Source: Streptomyces sp. NBC_00510
GTDB taxonomy: Bacteria > Actinomycetota > Actinomycetes > Streptomycetales > Streptomycetaceae
Direction: 5' to 3'
Length of the DNA stretch: 64,000 nt
NCBI GenBank assembly: GCA_036013505.1
Contig: CP107851.1
Coordinates: forward strand, 8,232,001-8,296,000
Positions 26,741 to 35,577 of this stretch are shown one piece after another. Numbering within the stretch: the stretch's first letter is position 1; every line of letters starts with the position of its first letter. A program made the position numbers and the translations under genes. The notes beneath the pieces are model-generated. The model was not told the origin of the DNA, made no database searches, and worked only from the letters and a program-made list of their open reading frames with translations.

Positions 26741-26782
26741 ACCTCTTCGAACGCACCTCTTCGAACGCACCTCTTCGAACGT
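26741..26782. repeat. Three tandem 14-bp repeats with TTCGAA cores (probable operator array)
   Basis: ACCTCTTCGAACGC occurs three times head to tail at 26741, 26755 and 26769 (the third ends in T). Each unit has a TTCGAA palindrome. The array lies about 90 bases upstream of the first SDR gene and about 125 bases upstream of the carboxypeptidase start, in the divergent promoter region. A regulator binding on several helical turns is the likely reason; no regulator gene is adjacent. Confidence 0.7.
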
Positions 26783-26905
26783 ATATCGCCCGGGTTGCCG
26801 TCACCACCGGAAGGGCGGGCACTCCTTTGGCGGCGCTCATGATGCCGTGGCCGCCACGGTCCGGAAACTGGGGTTCGGCAGCGGAGTGTCGTGGAGGAGG
26901 TCGGC

Positions 26906-28303
26906 GTGGCGGGCGAGTCTCCCGGCGGGGCGGATCAGCAGGAGTCGTCGGGGCAGACGGCGGACCCGGACGAGACGAACGGTGCGGCGGAGCCCTCCGT
27001 GCTCAGCGGCGAGCGCCGGACGCTGCTGGACGAGCTGACGAACCCTCCTCCGCCACCCCCTCCTCCGCCACCGGCGGCCGCGGAGGAGCGCACCCCCGTG
27101 AGCCCGGTGAGGCTCTGGCTTCCGGTGGTCGTGCTGCTGGCGCTGGTCTTCTGCGTGGTTCAGGCGCTGCGCCCGCTGCCGGCGCCCGCGCTGAAGCTGA
27201 CCGCGGCGCCCTCGTACACGTTCGGCGGCGACGGACCGTCGCTGCCGTGGCCCGCCGAGGGCCAAGCGGTCCTGGAAGCCGAAGGGCTGGGCCGGATCGG
27301 CACGTTCGGCGTGCAGCGGCCGGTGCCGATCGCGAGCGTCGCGAAGGTGATGACGGCCTACGTCATCCTGCGCGACCACCCGATCGGGGACGGCGGCGAG
27401 GGCAAGACCGTCGAGGTCGACCGCAAGGCCGAGGACCAGTTCGGCAGCGGGCAGACGGAGGGGGAGTCCGTCGTCAAGGTCACCGCCGGGCAGAAGCTCA
27501 GCGAGTACGAGGCGCTGGAGGCCGTCATGCTGCCCTCGGCCAACAACATCGCCCGCCTGCTCGCCCGTTGGGACGCGGGGACGGAGGAGGCGTTCGTGAG
27601 GAAGATGAACGCCGCCGCCAGGGAACTCGGGATGGACGACACGACGTACACCGACCCGAGCGGCCTGGAGGCGACCACCGTCAGCACCGCGAGCGACCAG
27701 GTCAAGCTGGCGCACGCGGCGATGAAGGACGAGGTCTTCGCGGAACTCGCCGCCAAGACCCGGTACACGGACCTGAACGGTGACGTCCAGAGGAACGTCA
27801 ACCAGCTCGTCGGCTCCGGCGGCGTCGTCGGCATCAAGACCGGCAGCAGCACCAAGGCGGGCGGCAACCTCCTCTTCGCGGCGGTCCGTGAGTTCGGCGG
27901 TACGCAGCAGCTCGTCATCGGAGCGATGCTGGGGCAGCACAAGGCCGACATCCTCGACACGGTGCTGGGCCGCAGCAACACCCTCCTCCAGGCCGCGCTG
28001 GGCGCCCTCGCCTCGGACACGGTGCTCAGGAAGGGTGAGGTCGTCGGCTACGTGGACGACGGCCTCGGCGGCCGCACCGAGGTCATGGCGGCCGAGGACG
28101 TCCGGGCGATCGGCTGGAGCGGACTGAAGGTCCGGCTCTCCCTGCACGCCCCCAAGAACGGCGTCCCGCACGCGGCGCCGGCCGGCGCCCCCATCGGCAC
28201 CCTCACCGTCGGGGACGAGGACAGCGCCGTCGAAGTGCCCGTCGCCCTCGGCCGCCACCTGTCGTCGCCGTCGATCGGCTCGAAGCTCACCCGCCTCGGC
28301 TGA
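26906..28303 (+). CDS. D-alanyl-D-alanine carboxypeptidase (S11 family penicillin-binding protein)
   Basis: A 465-residue membrane-anchored peptidase. A cytosolic tail with a run of ten prolines (47-56) leads to one membrane helix (about 70-87), then the extracellular catalytic domain with SVAK at 144, SAN at 211 and KTG at 311, the three active-site motifs of low-molecular-mass PBPs. It removes the last D-Ala from peptidoglycan stem peptides. GTG 26906 is preferred to GTG 26891 because GGAGGAGG lies 5 bases before it. The Pro-rich cytosolic tail is typical of several Streptomyces DacA paralogues. Confidence 0.92.
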   Translation: MAGESPGGADQQESSGQTADPDETNGAAEPSVLSGERRTLLDELTNPPPPPPPPPPAAAEERTPVSPVRLWLPVVVLLALVFCVVQALRPLPAPALKLTAAPSYTFGGDGPSLPWPAEGQAVLEAEGLGRIGTFGVQRPVPIASVAKVMTAYVILRDHPIGDGGEGKTVEVDRKAEDQFGSGQTEGESVVKVTAGQKLSEYEALEAVMLPSANNIARLLARWDAGTEEAFVRKMNAAARELGMDDTTYTDPSGLEATTVSTASDQVKLAHAAMKDEVFAELAAKTRYTDLNGDVQRNVNQLVGSGGVVGIKTGSSTKAGGNLLFAAVREFGGTQQLVIGAMLGQHKADILDTVLGRSNTLLQAALGALASDTVLRKGEVVGYVDDGLGGRTEVMAAEDVRAIGWSGLKVRLSLHAPKNGVPHAAPAGAPIGTLTVGDEDSAVEVPVALGRHLSSPSIGSKLTRLG

Positions 28304-28347
28304 CGCGGGCCGGCGATCCCCTCGTCCATGGCGGGCACCCCGGATCC

Positions 28348-30390
28348 CTAGGCGAGGTGGTCGGCGACCAGGTCGGCGAACTCCTGCTCGGTGAGCACTC
28401 TCGTGCCCAGTTCCTGCGCCTTGGCGAGCTTGGACCCCGCCCCCTGGCCCGCGACGAGGATGGTGGTCTTCTTCGACACGCTGCCGGAGGAGCTGCCGCC
28501 GGCGTTGCTGACGAGCTCGTTCATCTCGTTGCGGTTCCTGCCGGCGAGGGGCCCGTTCATGCCGCCCGTGATGACGACGACCTGACCGTCCAGGGGCTTC
28601 GCCTCGCCAGGTGTGGCGGCGGCGACCGGCGCCACGGGCTCGGTCATGGTGACGCCCGCGGCGACGAGCTTGTCGATGACGGGTCCCATGGCCGCGATGT
28701 GGGCCGCGATCTTGGGGGCGTTGGCCGCCGGAAGCTTGTGCACCGCGGCCAGGGCGTCGGCGTCGGCAGCGCGTATCGCGTCCATCGTGCCGAAGTGACG
28801 GGCGATCTCCCGCGACAGCGTACGGCCGGTGCGGACGATACCGAGCGCGCAGAACACCCGGTTGAGGGGCTTGGCCCTTGCCGCCTCGATCTGCGCCACC
28901 ACGGTGTCGGCGCGCTTCTCGCTGCGGGTCGCCTCGACCAGTTGCCCGCGCGTGAGGCCGAACAGGTCGGCCACGTCGGCGACCGCGCCGCCGTCGACGA
29001 GGGCCTCCAGGTAGGTGACCCCGAGACCGTCGATGTCGAGCTGGTCGCGGCCCACGGCGTACCGCAGCGCGGCGAGCAGCCCGCATCCGCCGCCGGTGCC
29101 GCCCGCGCACTCCCACCGTTCGCCGGAGGTGTCGATCTCGCCGCCGCACGTCGGGCACGACTCGGGGAACACCACGGGTGTCTCGTCGCCCGTGCGCAGT
29201 TCCACCACGGGTGCCTCGATGCGGGGGATGATGTCGCCGGCCTTCCACACCATGACGGTGTCCCCGATCATCATGCCGCTGTCGCGGATGAACTTCGGGT
29301 TGTGCAGCGTCGCGTACCGGACGACGCTGCCGTCGACCTCGACCGGCTCCAGCACGGCCCGCGGCGCGATGATGCCGGTGCGTCCGACGTTCCACTCCAC
29401 CGCGAGGAGCTTCGACTGCCGGACGGCGGCGGCGAGTTTGTACGCCGTCGCCCAGTGCGGGTGGCGGGTGGCGAACCCGGCCTTCTCCTGCTCGGCGACC
29501 GCGTCGGCCTTGATGACGACGCCGTCGATGCCGAACGGCAGCTCCGCGCGCAGCCCGGCGATCTCGTCGACGCGGCGCTGCACCTCCTCCACCGTGCCGC
29601 AGACACGCGGCCCGGCCGGCGTCGCGGCCGTGGTCTGCACCCCGGCGGCGGCGACCGCGTCCATCATCTCGGTGTGCGTGTCACCGGGCAGGCCGACCAC
29701 GCCGTACGCGTAGAAGGTCGTCTCGATCACGTAGGGGCGGTCCTTGGCGCGCAGCGTCCCGGCCGTGCCGTTGCGCGGGTTGGAGAAGACCTTCGCCCCG
29801 TGGGCCGTGCGGATGGCGTTGGCCGCCGCGAACTGCTCCCGGGTGAGCAGGACTTCCCCGCGCACCTCGAAGGTGGACGGCGTGTTCAGCTCCAGGGGCA
29901 GGCCCACGATCGACCCGATCGCGTGGGAGACGTCCTCGCCGGAGGTGCCGTCGCCCCGGGTGACGAGTTGTGTCAGGCGCCCGTCCACGTACCGGGCGGC
30001 GATGGCCGCGCCGTCCAGCTTGGGCTCGGTGACGTAGCCGCCCTGAACCGGCGCCCCCAGACGGCGGGCCACGGACGCGTCCCACTTCACCAGTTCCTCG
30101 GGGCTGAACACATTGTCGAGGGACAACATGGGAACGGTGTGGGCGACATCGCCCGCCGGGGCGGCACCACCGCCCACCTTGCCCGTGGGGGAGTCCTCCC
30201 GGACGTCCTCGGGATGCTCCAGCTCGTAGTCGCGGATGCGGCCGGCCAGCAGGTCGTACGCGGCGTCGTCCAGCGGGCTCGTCCCGTCGGCGTAGTAGGC
30301 GGCGCACGCCTGCAGGGCCGTGTCGACGGCGGAGCGGTAGTCCTCACGGGACATCAGCGGGGCAGCGATCACTGTCGTCATGTGCCGCAT
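28348..30390 (-). CDS. ligA: NAD-dependent DNA ligase, LigA type
   Basis: A 680-residue ligase with all LigA domains: Ia (YYADGTSPLDDAAYDLL), adenylation domain with the AMP-accepting lysine in KLDG (K124), OB fold, a four-cysteine zinc finger (CPTCGGE...CGLLAALRY region), helix-hairpin-helix repeats, and a BRCT domain (about 598-680). It seals nicks using NAD+. It is shorter and more divergent than the main Streptomyces LigA and sits among unrelated metabolic genes, so I infer it is an accessory copy. ATG 30381 is a possible alternative start; neither has a strong ribosome site. Confidence 0.9.
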   Translation of the reverse strand: MRHMTTVIAAPLMSREDYRSAVDTALQACAAYYADGTSPLDDAAYDLLAGRIRDYELEHPEDVREDSPTGKVGGGAAPAGDVAHTVPMLSLDNVFSPEELVKWDASVARRLGAPVQGGYVTEPKLDGAAIAARYVDGRLTQLVTRGDGTSGEDVSHAIGSIVGLPLELNTPSTFEVRGEVLLTREQFAAANAIRTAHGAKVFSNPRNGTAGTLRAKDRPYVIETTFYAYGVVGLPGDTHTEMMDAVAAAGVQTTAATPAGPRVCGTVEEVQRRVDEIAGLRAELPFGIDGVVIKADAVAEQEKAGFATRHPHWATAYKLAAAVRQSKLLAVEWNVGRTGIIAPRAVLEPVEVDGSVVRYATLHNPKFIRDSGMMIGDTVMVWKAGDIIPRIEAPVVELRTGDETPVVFPESCPTCGGEIDTSGERWECAGGTGGGCGLLAALRYAVGRDQLDIDGLGVTYLEALVDGGAVADVADLFGLTRGQLVEATRSEKRADTVVAQIEAARAKPLNRVFCALGIVRTGRTLSREIARHFGTMDAIRAADADALAAVHKLPAANAPKIAAHIAAMGPVIDKLVAAGVTMTEPVAPVAAATPGEAKPLDGQVVVITGGMNGPLAGRNRNEMNELVSNAGGSSSGSVSKKTTILVAGQGAGSKLAKAQELGTRVLTEQEFADLVADHLA

Positions 30391-30424
30391 CTTGGTGCAC
30401 GGGTCTGACAGTGAGGCGGTGAAG

Positions 30425-30447
30425 CGGGCCCGGCCGGGCCGGGCCCG
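30425..30447. terminator. Hairpin between hypothetical gene and ligase gene
   Basis: CGGGCCCGGC and its complement around a 3-base loop, directly abutting the stop codon of the minus-strand gene at 30448. It may attenuate transcription entering the ligase gene. Confidence 0.6.
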
Positions 30448-30873
30448 TCAGCGGCTGACGGCGGGCCACGTCTCCCCGTCCGGGCGGGTGACCGTGGGCC
30501 GGCCCGCCTCCACGAAGTCCCGGTACTCGTCCTCCACGATGCCTTGGTTGACCCAGCGCTCCCGCAGCGCTCCCGTCCGCTCCTCAGCGATCACCAGCGC
30601 GGCCAGCGGATCGTCGGCGGTGCCGACGAGGCGGCCGAACGCCTCCTCCTCTGCTTCCGGGTCGAGCGGCGGAAACTCGACCAGGTCCATGAAGGTCTCG
30701 TGCCCGACGTCCTCGAGGTCGTGGACGTGGACCTCGTACGCCGCTTTCGTCGGCCGGACCTCGACGACCCTGACGCCAGGGCGCTCGGGCGCACCGATCG
30801 GCCCGAGGAACTGTTCCACCGAACGGCCCCGTCCCAAGGCCCCGACAGCGAAGGACTCCGCCAAGTAGCGCAC
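30448..30873 (-). CDS. Conserved hypothetical acidic protein
   Basis: A 141-residue soluble acidic protein that I do not recognise. It begins MRYLAESFAVGALGRG and has a segment rich in Glu and Asp (EFPPLDPEAEEEAFGRL). No signal peptide, membrane helix or catalytic motif is visible. It lies 19 bases after the nitronate monooxygenase-like gene stop and upstream of the ligase gene on the same strand. A hairpin abuts its stop codon, so it may end the upstream transcription unit. Confidence 0.7.
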   Translation of the reverse strand: MRYLAESFAVGALGRGRSVEQFLGPIGAPERPGVRVVEVRPTKAAYEVHVHDLEDVGHETFMDLVEFPPLDPEAEEEAFGRLVGTADDPLAALVIAEERTGALRERWVNQGIVEDEYRDFVEAGRPTVTRPDGETWPAVSR

Positions 30874-30892
30874 GCACGCATCGTACGGGTGC

Positions 30893-31897
30893 TCAGGCGG
30901 ACTCCTTGCCGATGCCGCCGGACGCCTTGCACAGCAGTCGGGCGGCCCCGTCGGCGAGTTCGCGGACGACGTCGAGGGCCGACTCGATGCGGGAGACCGT
31001 GCCGACCGCCTCGCCCGCGTAGAGGGCCATCGCGTCCAGGTGCCCGGTCGTGGTCCGGAGCGGGCAGACCGGGCTGGACGCCGGGACGGGTACGGGCACG
31101 CCGCCCAGCACCGCCTCGCCGGCGATGTCGGTGTCCAGGGCGCGTGCGCGCTCGACGCACTCCGACAGGACGCGGTGCGGCGCGTCCGGCCATCCGGTCG
31201 AGAACTGCGTCGTCAGTACGGTGTCGCCGGCGCCCGCCCTGATCAGGGCCTCCTTGTACCGCGGGTGCGCGTCGGACTCGTGCGTGGCGACGAACCGCGT
31301 GCCGATACGGGCCGCGTGCGCCCCGGCGGCCAGCACCGCGGCGAGGGACCGCGCGGTGCCGATGCCGCCCGCCGCGACGACGGGGACGTCGACCGCGTCG
31401 AGGACCTCGTCGAGGAGCGGGAGCAGGGGCCTTACCCCGCGCACGTGACCGCCCGCCTCCCTGCCCTGGACGACGACGAAGTCGCACCCCGCGTCGGCCG
31501 CGGCCCGGGCCTCCTCGACCGAACCCACCTGCCAGGCGGCCAGCGCCCCGCCGCGCTTGGCACGGGTGACCAGGCGGGGTACGGGATCCGCGTAGAAGAA
31601 CTCGACGACCGGCATCCGCTCCGCGGCGACGTCGACGCACGCCTCGTCCTCGAGCAGCGGCAGGATGAAGTTGACCCCCACCGGGCGGGAGGTGCGCCGC
31701 CGCACCGCGTCGAGCAGGTCGGTGAGCACGGGCGGTGGCACCATCGGGTAGCCCACCATGCCGAGCGCCCCCGCCGCGGACACCGCGTCGGCGAGGTCCA
31801 GCCCGCTCACCCAGCCCATGCCGGCCAGCTGGATCGGCACGTCGCAGCCGACGAGGTCGGTGAACGGGGTGCGCAGCGGGATGGGTACGGTCGCCAT
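30893..31897 (-). CDS. Nitronate monooxygenase / 2-nitropropane dioxygenase-like flavoprotein
   Basis: A 334-residue FMN-binding TIM-barrel protein. Family motifs are visible: PIQLAGMGWVSG near the start, GREAGGH and VVAAGGIGTARSLAAVLAAGA for the phosphate-binding loops, and RIGTRFVATHES. Such enzymes oxidise alkyl nitronates or related anions in the cytosol. It follows the hydrolase gene by 62 bases and probably shares its transcript. Confidence 0.88.
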   Translation of the reverse strand: MATVPIPLRTPFTDLVGCDVPIQLAGMGWVSGLDLADAVSAAGALGMVGYPMVPPPVLTDLLDAVRRRTSRPVGVNFILPLLEDEACVDVAAERMPVVEFFYADPVPRLVTRAKRGGALAAWQVGSVEEARAAADAGCDFVVVQGREAGGHVRGVRPLLPLLDEVLDAVDVPVVAAGGIGTARSLAAVLAAGAHAARIGTRFVATHESDAHPRYKEALIRAGAGDTVLTTQFSTGWPDAPHRVLSECVERARALDTDIAGEAVLGGVPVPVPASSPVCPLRTTTGHLDAMALYAGEAVGTVSRIESALDVVRELADGAARLLCKASGGIGKESA

Positions 31898-31959
31898 GTG
31901 CTGATGCAAGCGCCCGCCGTCGCGCTGTCGCCACTGCGACGCGTCACGCGGGCGGAGCG

Positions 31960-32805
31960 TCACCCCGACGGCCGATGCGCCGCCTCGACGGGGTGACGCC
32001 GGATGAAGTCGAGGACGGTCCACGCGACGAGGGAGGGGTCCTCCAGGGGCATCGCGTGGCTGACGCCCGGCAGCGTCACCTGCCGGGCCCGGGCGAGCCG
32101 CCCGGCCAGCGCGCGGTTCCGCGCCCGGTAGGGGCTGTTGAGGCGCTCCCCCTCGCCGCCCGCCACCAGGAGCACCGGCTGCGGCAGGTCTTCGAGGCCG
32201 GCGGCGTCGGCGTCCCACGCGGCGAACGCCGCTCGCTCGTGCTCGAAGAAGTACCTGCCGCTGAACACCGACTTCCTGAAGCCCTCCGTGCCGAGCGCGC
32301 GGGTCATGACGTCCAGGTAGCCGGGGGCGCACACGCTCCCGGGGAAGAAGCCGTAGGCCCGCGCCAGGTCGCCCTCCTCCGCGGCGGCGACGGCCCGGCG
32401 CATGGCGTCGCTCTCCGGCTCGTCGGGGGCGTACGGGAACGCCGGTTCCAGCAGCACCATCGACCAGACGAGCTCCGGGTGCGCGGCGGCCAGTTGCAGG
32501 GTGATGGTGCCGCCGGTCGAGTGGCCGACCACGTGCGCCGGCCCGATCCCCCGGGCGCGGAGCACCTCCGCGAGGTGCCGGGCATGGTCGGTGACGCCCA
32601 GCCGACCGCTCAGGTCCCGGCTCCGGCCGTACCCGGCGCGATGGGTGCGTACGACCCGCAAGCCGGGGAGCAGCCCGGCGAGCGGTGCGAACCAGTCGGC
32701 GCCGAAGGAGGCGTGGACGAGCAGTACCGCCTCGCCGTCCCCTTCGTCCCAGAAGGCGATGTCCGCGTCCGGTGTCACGATGTGTTGCTCCGCTCGCATG
32801 GGCAT
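31960..32805 (-). CDS. Alpha/beta-hydrolase
   Basis: A 281-residue alpha/beta-fold hydrolase with the nucleophile elbow GHSTGG (S96), an oxyanion-hole HASFGADW segment after strand 3, a likely acid residue late in the chain and the catalytic histidine in GVSHAMPLEDP. Substrate unknown; esterase, lactonase or C-C hydrolase activity is possible. It starts a minus-strand run with the nitronate monooxygenase-like gene and is divergent from the LysR gene, with 269 bases between them. Confidence 0.87.
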   Translation of the reverse strand: MPMRAEQHIVTPDADIAFWDEGDGEAVLLVHASFGADWFAPLAGLLPGLRVVRTHRAGYGRSRDLSGRLGVTDHARHLAEVLRARGIGPAHVVGHSTGGTITLQLAAAHPELVWSMVLLEPAFPYAPDEPESDAMRRAVAAAEEGDLARAYGFFPGSVCAPGYLDVMTRALGTEGFRKSVFSGRYFFEHERAAFAAWDADAAGLEDLPQPVLLVAGGEGERLNSPYRARNRALAGRLARARQVTLPGVSHAMPLEDPSLVAWTVLDFIRRHPVEAAHRPSG

Positions 32806-33013
32806 TCGCCTCGGAGTGGGTGCCGTCCGTGCTGCTATGTGGTGGTTTGTGCAACTTCACGTGAGGCGATGCTGTTCCCGGAGGGGCGATTCCCCGTAGC
32901 CGGTCACCCTGTGGATCGGCCGCTTCGCGGTGAGTGCCGTGCTCGCGGCGACCGGGACGGCCGTGACGTCGCCGTGCGCTCCGGTCACCGGATGCGATGC
33001 TGGACGGCGTGGG

Positions 33014-33032
33014 TCATCACCGGTGGAGATGA
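33014..33032. promoter_or_regulatory. LysR operator candidate, site 1
   Basis: TCATCACCGGTGGAGATGA, an imperfect 19-bp dyad 42 bases before the LysR start. The same dyad with three base changes occurs at 35391-35409 upstream of the MFS exporter. The arms TCATC and GATGA around 9 bases fit a LysR-type box. Confidence 0.7.
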
Positions 33033-33074
33033 CCGCCTGGTTCGGGCCACGGGAAAGGGACGGCGGCGGTTCGC

Positions 33075-33962
33075 ATGGATCTGCGGCAGATGGAAGTGGT
33101 GGTCGCGGTCGCCGAGGAGGGCGGGTTCACGGCGGCGGCGCAGCGGCTGCACGTGGTGCAGTCCGCGGTGTCCGGCACGGTGCGGGCGCTGGAGAAGGAA
33201 CTGGGCAGCGCCTTGTTCGACCGGACCACGCACCGCGTGTCGCTGACCCCGGCGGGGGAGGCGTTCGTGCCCGCCGCCCGTGCGGCGCTCCGCGCGGCCG
33301 AGGAGGCGCGAGCGGTGGTCGACGCCGTACGGGGTGAGGTGCGCGGACGCGTGACGGTCGCCATCATGCAGGGCGTCTGGGCCGGGCTGCACCGTGCCCT
33401 GGCGGGGCTGCGCGCGGAGCACCCCGGGGTGAGCGTACGTCTGCAGCAGGCACCGGTGGCCAACGTCCGGCAGGCGCTGAGCGAGGGCACGGTGGACCTC
33501 GGCGTGGTGGCGCTCGACCGGCAGCAGCAACGGGGGCTGGTGACCCGTCTGCTGTCGCGAGAGGAGATGCTGCTGGTGTCCTCGCCGACGCGCACCTTCG
33601 CCGAGGACGACCTGGTGCGCCTCGACGAGATCTCCGGCATGCCCTTCGTGGACTTCCTGCCCGGCTGGGCCATTCGCTACTCGGTGGACCGGGCCTTCCG
33701 GGCCGCCGCAGTGGAGCGGTCCACGGTGTTCGAGGTCAACGACATCGTGGCGGCGTCCGAGCTGGTCCGGCACGACCTCGGGGTGTGCATCATGCCGGCG
33801 TCGATCGCGGCCCGGTTCCCGGACCTCTCCGTACGCCGGTTCGTGCAGCACGCCCCCGCCTGGAAGGTCATGGTGGTCCGCCGCCGGGGAGACATGTCGC
33901 CCGCGGTCGAGGCGCTGCTGCGGCACATCACCCCCCGGACGGCGGCGGAGACGGCGGGATGA
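33075..33962 (+). CDS. LysR-family transcriptional regulator
   Basis: A 295-residue protein with an N-terminal winged HTH (residues 1-60, MDLRQMEVVVAVAEEGGFTA and AAQRLHVVQSAVSGTVRALE) and a C-terminal substrate-binding-protein-like effector domain (about 90-290). It would activate or repress transcription on binding a small ligand. It is divergent from the hydrolase gene and convergent with an MFS exporter. A near-identical dyad occurs before this gene and before the exporter, so the exporter is the likely target in addition to autoregulation. Confidence 0.92.
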   Translation: MDLRQMEVVVAVAEEGGFTAAAQRLHVVQSAVSGTVRALEKELGSALFDRTTHRVSLTPAGEAFVPAARAALRAAEEARAVVDAVRGEVRGRVTVAIMQGVWAGLHRALAGLRAEHPGVSVRLQQAPVANVRQALSEGTVDLGVVALDRQQQRGLVTRLLSREEMLLVSSPTRTFAEDDLVRLDEISGMPFVDFLPGWAIRYSVDRAFRAAAVERSTVFEVNDIVAASELVRHDLGVCIMPASIAARFPDLSVRRFVQHAPAWKVMVVRRRGDMSPAVEALLRHITPRTAAETAG

Positions 33963-33990
33963 GCACGTCGGGGCCAGCCGGCCAGGGGCG

Positions 33991-35247
33991 TCACCGGATC
34001 ACGGCCGCCGCGGTCGTGGCCGCGGTGTCCTTGCGGCCGGGGCGGCGCTCGGTCGCCCAGTAGGCGAGGGAGATCAGCGGCAGGGCGGCACCGAGGACGC
34101 TCACCGCCGTCCAGCCGCCGGCGTGGTAGGCGAGCGACCCGAGCTGGGAGCCGAGTGCGCCACCCGCGAAGAAGACGGCCATGAAGGCGCTGTTGAGCCG
34201 TGACCGGGCGCCGGCGTCGAGTTGGTAGATCGTGTGCTGGCCGAGGACGAGGGTGGTCTGCACGGCCATGTCGATCAGGATCCCGGCAAGGGCGATCAGG
34301 ACGATCCGGTGCTGCCCGAATCCCGCCAGGGCGAAGGCCGGCGCAGCCACGGCAAGGGCGATCCCCGTCACGGGACGCACGAGCTCGCGGTCCGCCCAGC
34401 GGCCGGCCAGCGGTGCCACCGCGGCACCGGCGACGCCCACGAGCGCGAACACCCCGACGCCGATCGGCGAGTAGTGGAACCGCGGCCCGGTGAGGAGGAA
34501 GGAGACGGTGGTCCAGAAGGCGCTGAACGCGGCGTACATCGCCGCCTGGTACAGCCCCCGGCGCAGCAGCGCGGGGTGGGTGCGCACCAGCCGGGACGTG
34601 GAGCGCAGCACCTGGCGGTAGGCGAGCGACGTGGTGGGGGCCTGCTGCGGCAGTGCCGCCCGCAGGGCCAGGGCGAGGAGGGCCATCAGGACCGCGGAAC
34701 CCAGGTACACGTAGCGCCAGCCCGCGAGGTCGGAGACCAGGCTGCTGACCGTGCGGGAGAGCAGGATGCCGACGAGCAGGCCGCTCATGACGCGGCCGAC
34801 GATGCGGCCGCGGGAATGGTCGGGCGCGAGGCTCGCGGCGAACGGGACGAGGATCTGGGCGACCACCGACGAGGCACCGCTGACCAGCGACGCGGCGAAC
34901 AGCATCGCGAAGCTCGTCGCGAAACCGGCCACCGCGAGGGCGACGGTGGCGACGATGAGCAGGGCGATGACCAGCCGGCGTTTCTCCAGCCGGTCGCCGA
35001 GCGGCACGAGGAAGAGCATGCCGGCCACGAAGCCGATCTGCGTCACGGTGATCAGCGCGCCGGCCGTGGCCGTGTCGACGTGGAAGACCCGGCTGAGCGA
35101 GGACAGCAGCGGCTGGGCGTAGTACAGGTTGGCGATGGACATGCCCGACGCCACGGCGAGCAGCCCCACCAGCCATCCCGGCACGCTGTGGGCGGACGCG
35201 GCGGGCGTGGGCCCCTGCGGGGACTGGGGAGCGGGGGAAGCGGTCAC
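33991..35247 (-). CDS. MFS transporter, 12-helix drug/metabolite exporter type
   Basis: A 418-residue integral membrane protein with about twelve helices. LVPLGDRLEKRRLV is the motif A loop between helices 2 and 3. The start is taken as GTG 35247, which has AAGGGG upstream and gives a normal short N-terminus; the reading frame upstream is a shadow. It is convergent with lysR, 28 bases apart. A LysR-like dyad lies 144 bases upstream of the start, so the pair probably forms a sensor-exporter module. Confidence 0.88.
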   Translation of the reverse strand: MTASPAPQSPQGPTPAASAHSVPGWLVGLLAVASGMSIANLYYAQPLLSSLSRVFHVDTATAGALITVTQIGFVAGMLFLVPLGDRLEKRRLVIALLIVATVALAVAGFATSFAMLFAASLVSGASSVVAQILVPFAASLAPDHSRGRIVGRVMSGLLVGILLSRTVSSLVSDLAGWRYVYLGSAVLMALLALALRAALPQQAPTTSLAYRQVLRSTSRLVRTHPALLRRGLYQAAMYAAFSAFWTTVSFLLTGPRFHYSPIGVGVFALVGVAGAAVAPLAGRWADRELVRPVTGIALAVAAPAFALAGFGQHRIVLIALAGILIDMAVQTTLVLGQHTIYQLDAGARSRLNSAFMAVFFAGGALGSQLGSLAYHAGGWTAVSVLGAALPLISLAYWATERRPGRKDTAATTAAAVIR

Positions 35248-35577
35248 GGAACCCCTTCGTAACGGGAACCGCCGAGGCGGTCCCGGTGGGCTGGACGGTG
35301 GCCGAGCGGCTTTTGGCTGCTCGGCTGCATGCTCCAGCGTCGGCACGGTTCGGATGCTTCCTCGATGCGCGAGATGAATCACGATGCCGGTCATCTCCAA
35401 TGGAGATGAAGGCGAGCGCACGCCGACCCGGTGGACCACGGAACGGGTGCTAGTGCCACAACTGCCGGGAGCCGCCTGATTCCACTGCCCCATGCGCGGT
35501 GAGGGCGAGCCGCCCTCCGTCGCCCACCTCGGTGACGTCGTGACGGTCCGTCGGTCGTCAGGGAACCTGAAGGCGCT
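35248..35577. other. 330-bp region upstream of the exporter, with the second LysR dyad
   Basis: Holds the promoter of the MFS exporter (minus strand) and the 3' flank of the methyltransferase gene. The only structured element I see is the 19-bp dyad at 35391-35409. Confidence 0.4.
35391..35409. promoter_or_regulatory. LysR operator candidate, site 2
   Basis: TCATCTCCAATGGAGATGA, a perfect dyad (TCATCTCC-AAT-GGAGATGA), matching site 1 at 16 of 19 positions. It lies 144 bases upstream of the MFS exporter start. Confidence 0.7.

Noticed and set aside
28357..30408. A 683-codon open frame antisense to the DNA ligase
   Set aside because: The minus-strand frame carries every LigA motif; the plus-strand frame is a GC-driven shadow.
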